Assembly: GCF_011089875.1 (NCBI RefSeq)
Contig: NZ_JAANAS010000061.1
Location: 1 to 64,000 of the forward strand
DNA from: Psychroflexus maritimus
GTDB lineage: Bacteria > Bacteroidota > Bacteroidia > Flavobacteriales > Flavobacteriaceae
Direction: 5' to 3'
Length of the DNA stretch: 64,000 nucleotides
Positions 63,983 through 64,000 of the stretch are shown here, piece after piece; within the stretch, counting starts at the first letter, position 1, and each line of letters begins with the position of its first letter. The position numbers were made by a program, and so were the translations under genes. The notes beneath the pieces were generated by a model, which did not search any database, had not been told where the DNA came from, and was given only the letters and a program-made list of their open reading frames with translations.

Positions 63983-64000
63983 GACCACCTCACTGCTTCA

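Larger units (their letters stand above)
63620..64000. repeat. Repeat-rich gap after the AbiE pair
   Basis: No gene is seen. Contents in order are the right 40-bp direct repeat (63638-63677), a second CCGAGTTAACCCGCAACCC segment near 63692, a degenerate array of AACCCGCAATAA-like units to about 63830, a run of short CACTTCACTGCTTCAC-like units to about 63900, and two G/C palindromic elements at 63909-63934 and 63957-63982 that share TTCCCCCTTT and GGGGCTAGGGGGCTT. Confidence 0.75.

Overview
The window looks like chromosome of a marine-type member of the Flavobacteriaceae (Bacteroidota). The DNA is AT-rich. Visible promoters follow the Bacteroidota TTTG / TAnnTTTG pattern and ribosome binding sites are weak and A-rich. 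Gene families are typical of the group: an ABC-type MlaE/MlaF pair, LspA, LpxB, ChaN-like and SprT-like proteins, and FISUMP, DUF389 and SulP proteins. No rRNA or tRNA gene was recognised. Genus cannot be decided from the sequence alone.

Region 1 (1-37000) is mostly ordinary housekeeping. It holds secreted and envelope proteins (FISUMP protein, small beta-barrel, thioredoxin-fold protein, S9 prolyl oligopeptidase), lspA, a D-2-hydroxyacid dehydrogenase with a thioesterase, a CPBP protease, an AddA-like helicase-nuclease, lipB, alaS, an M23 peptidase with a MerR regulator, mlaE-mlaF, a DUF389 protein, manC, sprT, an SDR enzyme, an M28 peptidase, lpxB, an orphan histidine kinase, a SCO protein, an omega-amidase-type nitrilase, a ChaN protein, a decayed toxin-antitoxin pair, a SulP transporter, a SanA-like protein, pdxA, ribE and an S1/P1 nuclease.

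Region 2 (about 36840-46500) opens a polysaccharide locus with a strong promoter, a leader of about 420 nt and ugd. It then turns into a scarred accessory zone. An rfbA gene and a GIY-YIG nuclease gene sit between three arrays of 40-nt palindromic units. The units keep fixed arms but have different, fully complementary hairpin cores. Beyond them lie three 3' remnants of a GDP-fucose synthase gene, an AlbA_2/HTH gene split by a second GIY-YIG gene inside a 291-bp insert with 13-bp terminal inverted repeats, two extra AlbA_2 C-terminal cassettes, a DUF4143 ATPase and a 3' remnant of a second ugd. I think the palindromes and their GIY-YIG genes are the best candidate here for an undescribed mobile system.

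Region 3 (46549-61461) is an intact Wzx/Wzy-type cluster: a UDP-glucuronate-epimerase-like SDR, rfbA, rfbC, flippase, two sulfotransferases, five glycosyltransferases, a Wzy-like polymerase, a protein resembling oligogalacturonate lyase (PL22), an initiating sugar-phosphate transferase, a PglD/NeuD-type acyltransferase and a truncated WxcM-like cupin. Together they suggest a sulfated acidic polysaccharide. Region 4 (61462-64000) is an AbiEi/AbiEii toxin-antitoxin pair between two exact 40-bp direct repeats and degenerate short-period repeats.
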